NCBI GenBank assembly: GCA_022376515.1
Contig: WTXI01000544.1
Coordinates: 1 to 17,055, forward strand
Length of the DNA stretch: 17,055 bases
Direction: 5' to 3'
Source: Lactifluus volemus
Taxonomy: Eukaryota; Basidiomycota; Agaricomycetes; Russulales; Russulaceae
Shown in pieces: positions 16,418 through 17,055 of the stretch. The translations under genes and the position numbers were made by a program. Within the stretch, counting starts at the first letter, position 1. Each line of letters opens with the position of its first letter. The notes under the pieces are model-generated. The model worked only from the letters and a program-made list of their open reading frames with translations. It was not told the DNA's origin and searched no databases.

Positions 16418-17055
16418 GTTTCGCTGGGTGTATTGCCAGCTTGAGCGGCTACGTCGCTGTATTGTGTCAAGTGTGCGGGCCATCCTTGAAGAACTGCCCG
16501 AATCCCTTGATGAGACATATGTGCGCATACTCCGAGAGATTGCCAAAGAGAATCGAGAATACGCATATCGTCTTTTGCAATGTCTCACGGTCGCTACCCG
16601 CCCTCTTCGTGTTGAGGAACTCGCAGAAGTTATTGCGATAGACTTCACCATGCAAGGGACTCCGATACTCAACGGTGATTTGCGCTGGGAGGATCAAGAA
16701 GAAGCGATTCTATTGGCATGCTCCAGTCTAGTCGCAGTCATTAGGTACAAGGTTCTCGGGTTGTTCAATTTTCGCATTTCTCGGTCAAGGAATTCCTCAC
16801 GTCGGACCGGCTTGCCGGCTTAGAAGATGCTTCATATTATTATGTTCAGCCGGAACCTGCCCACCTAGTGATGGCACAAGCTTGCCTCGCTGTCTTGCTT
16901 CGGTTGGCGGATGAGGGCATGAAGAGCTTTCCTCTAGCCGATTATGCGCAGCACATCTCGGTAACCATGCGGAGTTCGGGGATGTGATATCACACATACG
17001 AGATGGGCTCGACACTCTGTTTGACTCCGAGAAACCCCACTCGACTGCTTGGCTC

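Larger units (their letters stand above)
11183..17055. repeat. Tandem unit 2: GT B + divergent spacer + NLR C (truncated by window)
   Basis: Second copy of the unit. NLR A at the left edge of the window is the end of a further unit, so at least three NLR copies exist in the array. Confidence 0.8.
14392..17055 (+). pseudogene. NLR copy C, 5' part: intact Goodbye domain, broken NACHT (runs off the window)
   Basis: ATG at 14392 in ccaccATGG, matching copy B; another in-frame ATG lies 16 codons upstream (14344) but in a poorer context. Exon 1 14392-14679 (96 codons: RFQPIINQALQEYRNTTGKD, SKWPWLGTTVDVLSQ), intron 57 nt, exon 2 14737-14787 (VYPPAGVMFSAICILLS), intron 55 nt, exon 3 from 14843 (VAKAFGASHG, VIVKVMAEVLSVLAVATK). 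This is a complete fungal STAND Goodbye domain. Further exons hold ALREWLSPPDPSVNY and SGSLMWIYGK, the P-loop microexon, Walker B VYLVIDALDEC (about 16045-16075), then after a 49-nt intron FRWVYCQLERLRRC and ELAEVIAIDF. Relative to copy B, frame is broken at about 15080, 15405, 15833, 15940, 16013, 16176, 16258, 16749 and 16950. The ankyrin part lies outside the window. The N-terminal domain could still be translated; a full NLR could not. Confidence 0.78.

Noticed and set aside
1..17055. Repeat-induced point mutation as the cause of decay
   Set aside because: CpG-containing sites are still common, and most frame breaks are indels rather than C-to-T changes. The single C-to-T nonsense at 3163-3165 is not enough evidence.
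1..17055. tRNA, rRNA or transposon genes
   Set aside because: No cloverleaf-like B box arrangement, rRNA core sequence, reverse transcriptase or transposase motif was recognised on either strand.

Overview
The window looks like genomic DNA from an agaricomycete (basidiomycete) fungus. The evidence is 46-67 nt GT-AG introns with CTRAY-type branch points, a Goodbye-NACHT-ankyrin STAND/NLR gene family of the kind expanded in mushroom-forming fungi, and an O-fucosyltransferase-like Golgi enzyme family typical of the same group. No species can be named from the sequence. I see no bacterial, viral, transposon-coding, rRNA or tRNA features.

Layout: the window is a tandem array of a roughly 8.3-8.5 kb unit. 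Each unit is a head-to-head gene pair: a minus-strand O-fucosyltransferase-like gene (here 'GT') and a plus-strand NLR gene, separated by a shared 5' spacer of about 1.2-1.4 kb. From left to right: NLR copy A, 3' ankyrin part only (1-2423, +); a convergent spacer (2424-2874); GT copy A (2875-4703, -); a divergent spacer (4704-5858); NLR copy B, complete in extent (5859-10630, +); a convergent spacer (10631-11182); GT copy B (11183-13006, -); a divergent spacer (13007-14391); NLR copy C, 5' part only (14392-17055, +).

State of the genes: every copy carries lesions, but in different places. NLR B has about ten frame lesions between 5960 and 7502, then is open (across one 47-nt intron) from 7503 to 10630, covering the second half of NACHT and all ankyrin repeats. 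NLR C has an intact Goodbye domain but a repeatedly frameshifted linker and NACHT. NLR A keeps a 466-codon open ankyrin core flanked by decayed ends. Both GT copies have frameshifts plus lost splice sites, and copy A also has a nonsense codon. Most B/C differences that break frame are single-base changes within runs of one base. Assembly indel errors must therefore be weighed against real decay, although the clustering of lesions argues against a uniform error rate.

How the genes may work together: the fungal NLR family is thought to sense non-self or stress through its repeat domain, oligomerise through NACHT and signal through the N-terminal domain. The GT family is a GDP-fucose-type transferase of the secretory pathway. 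Their repeated head-to-head pairing with a shared 5' region is the most interesting feature of the locus. A functional link is inference only.
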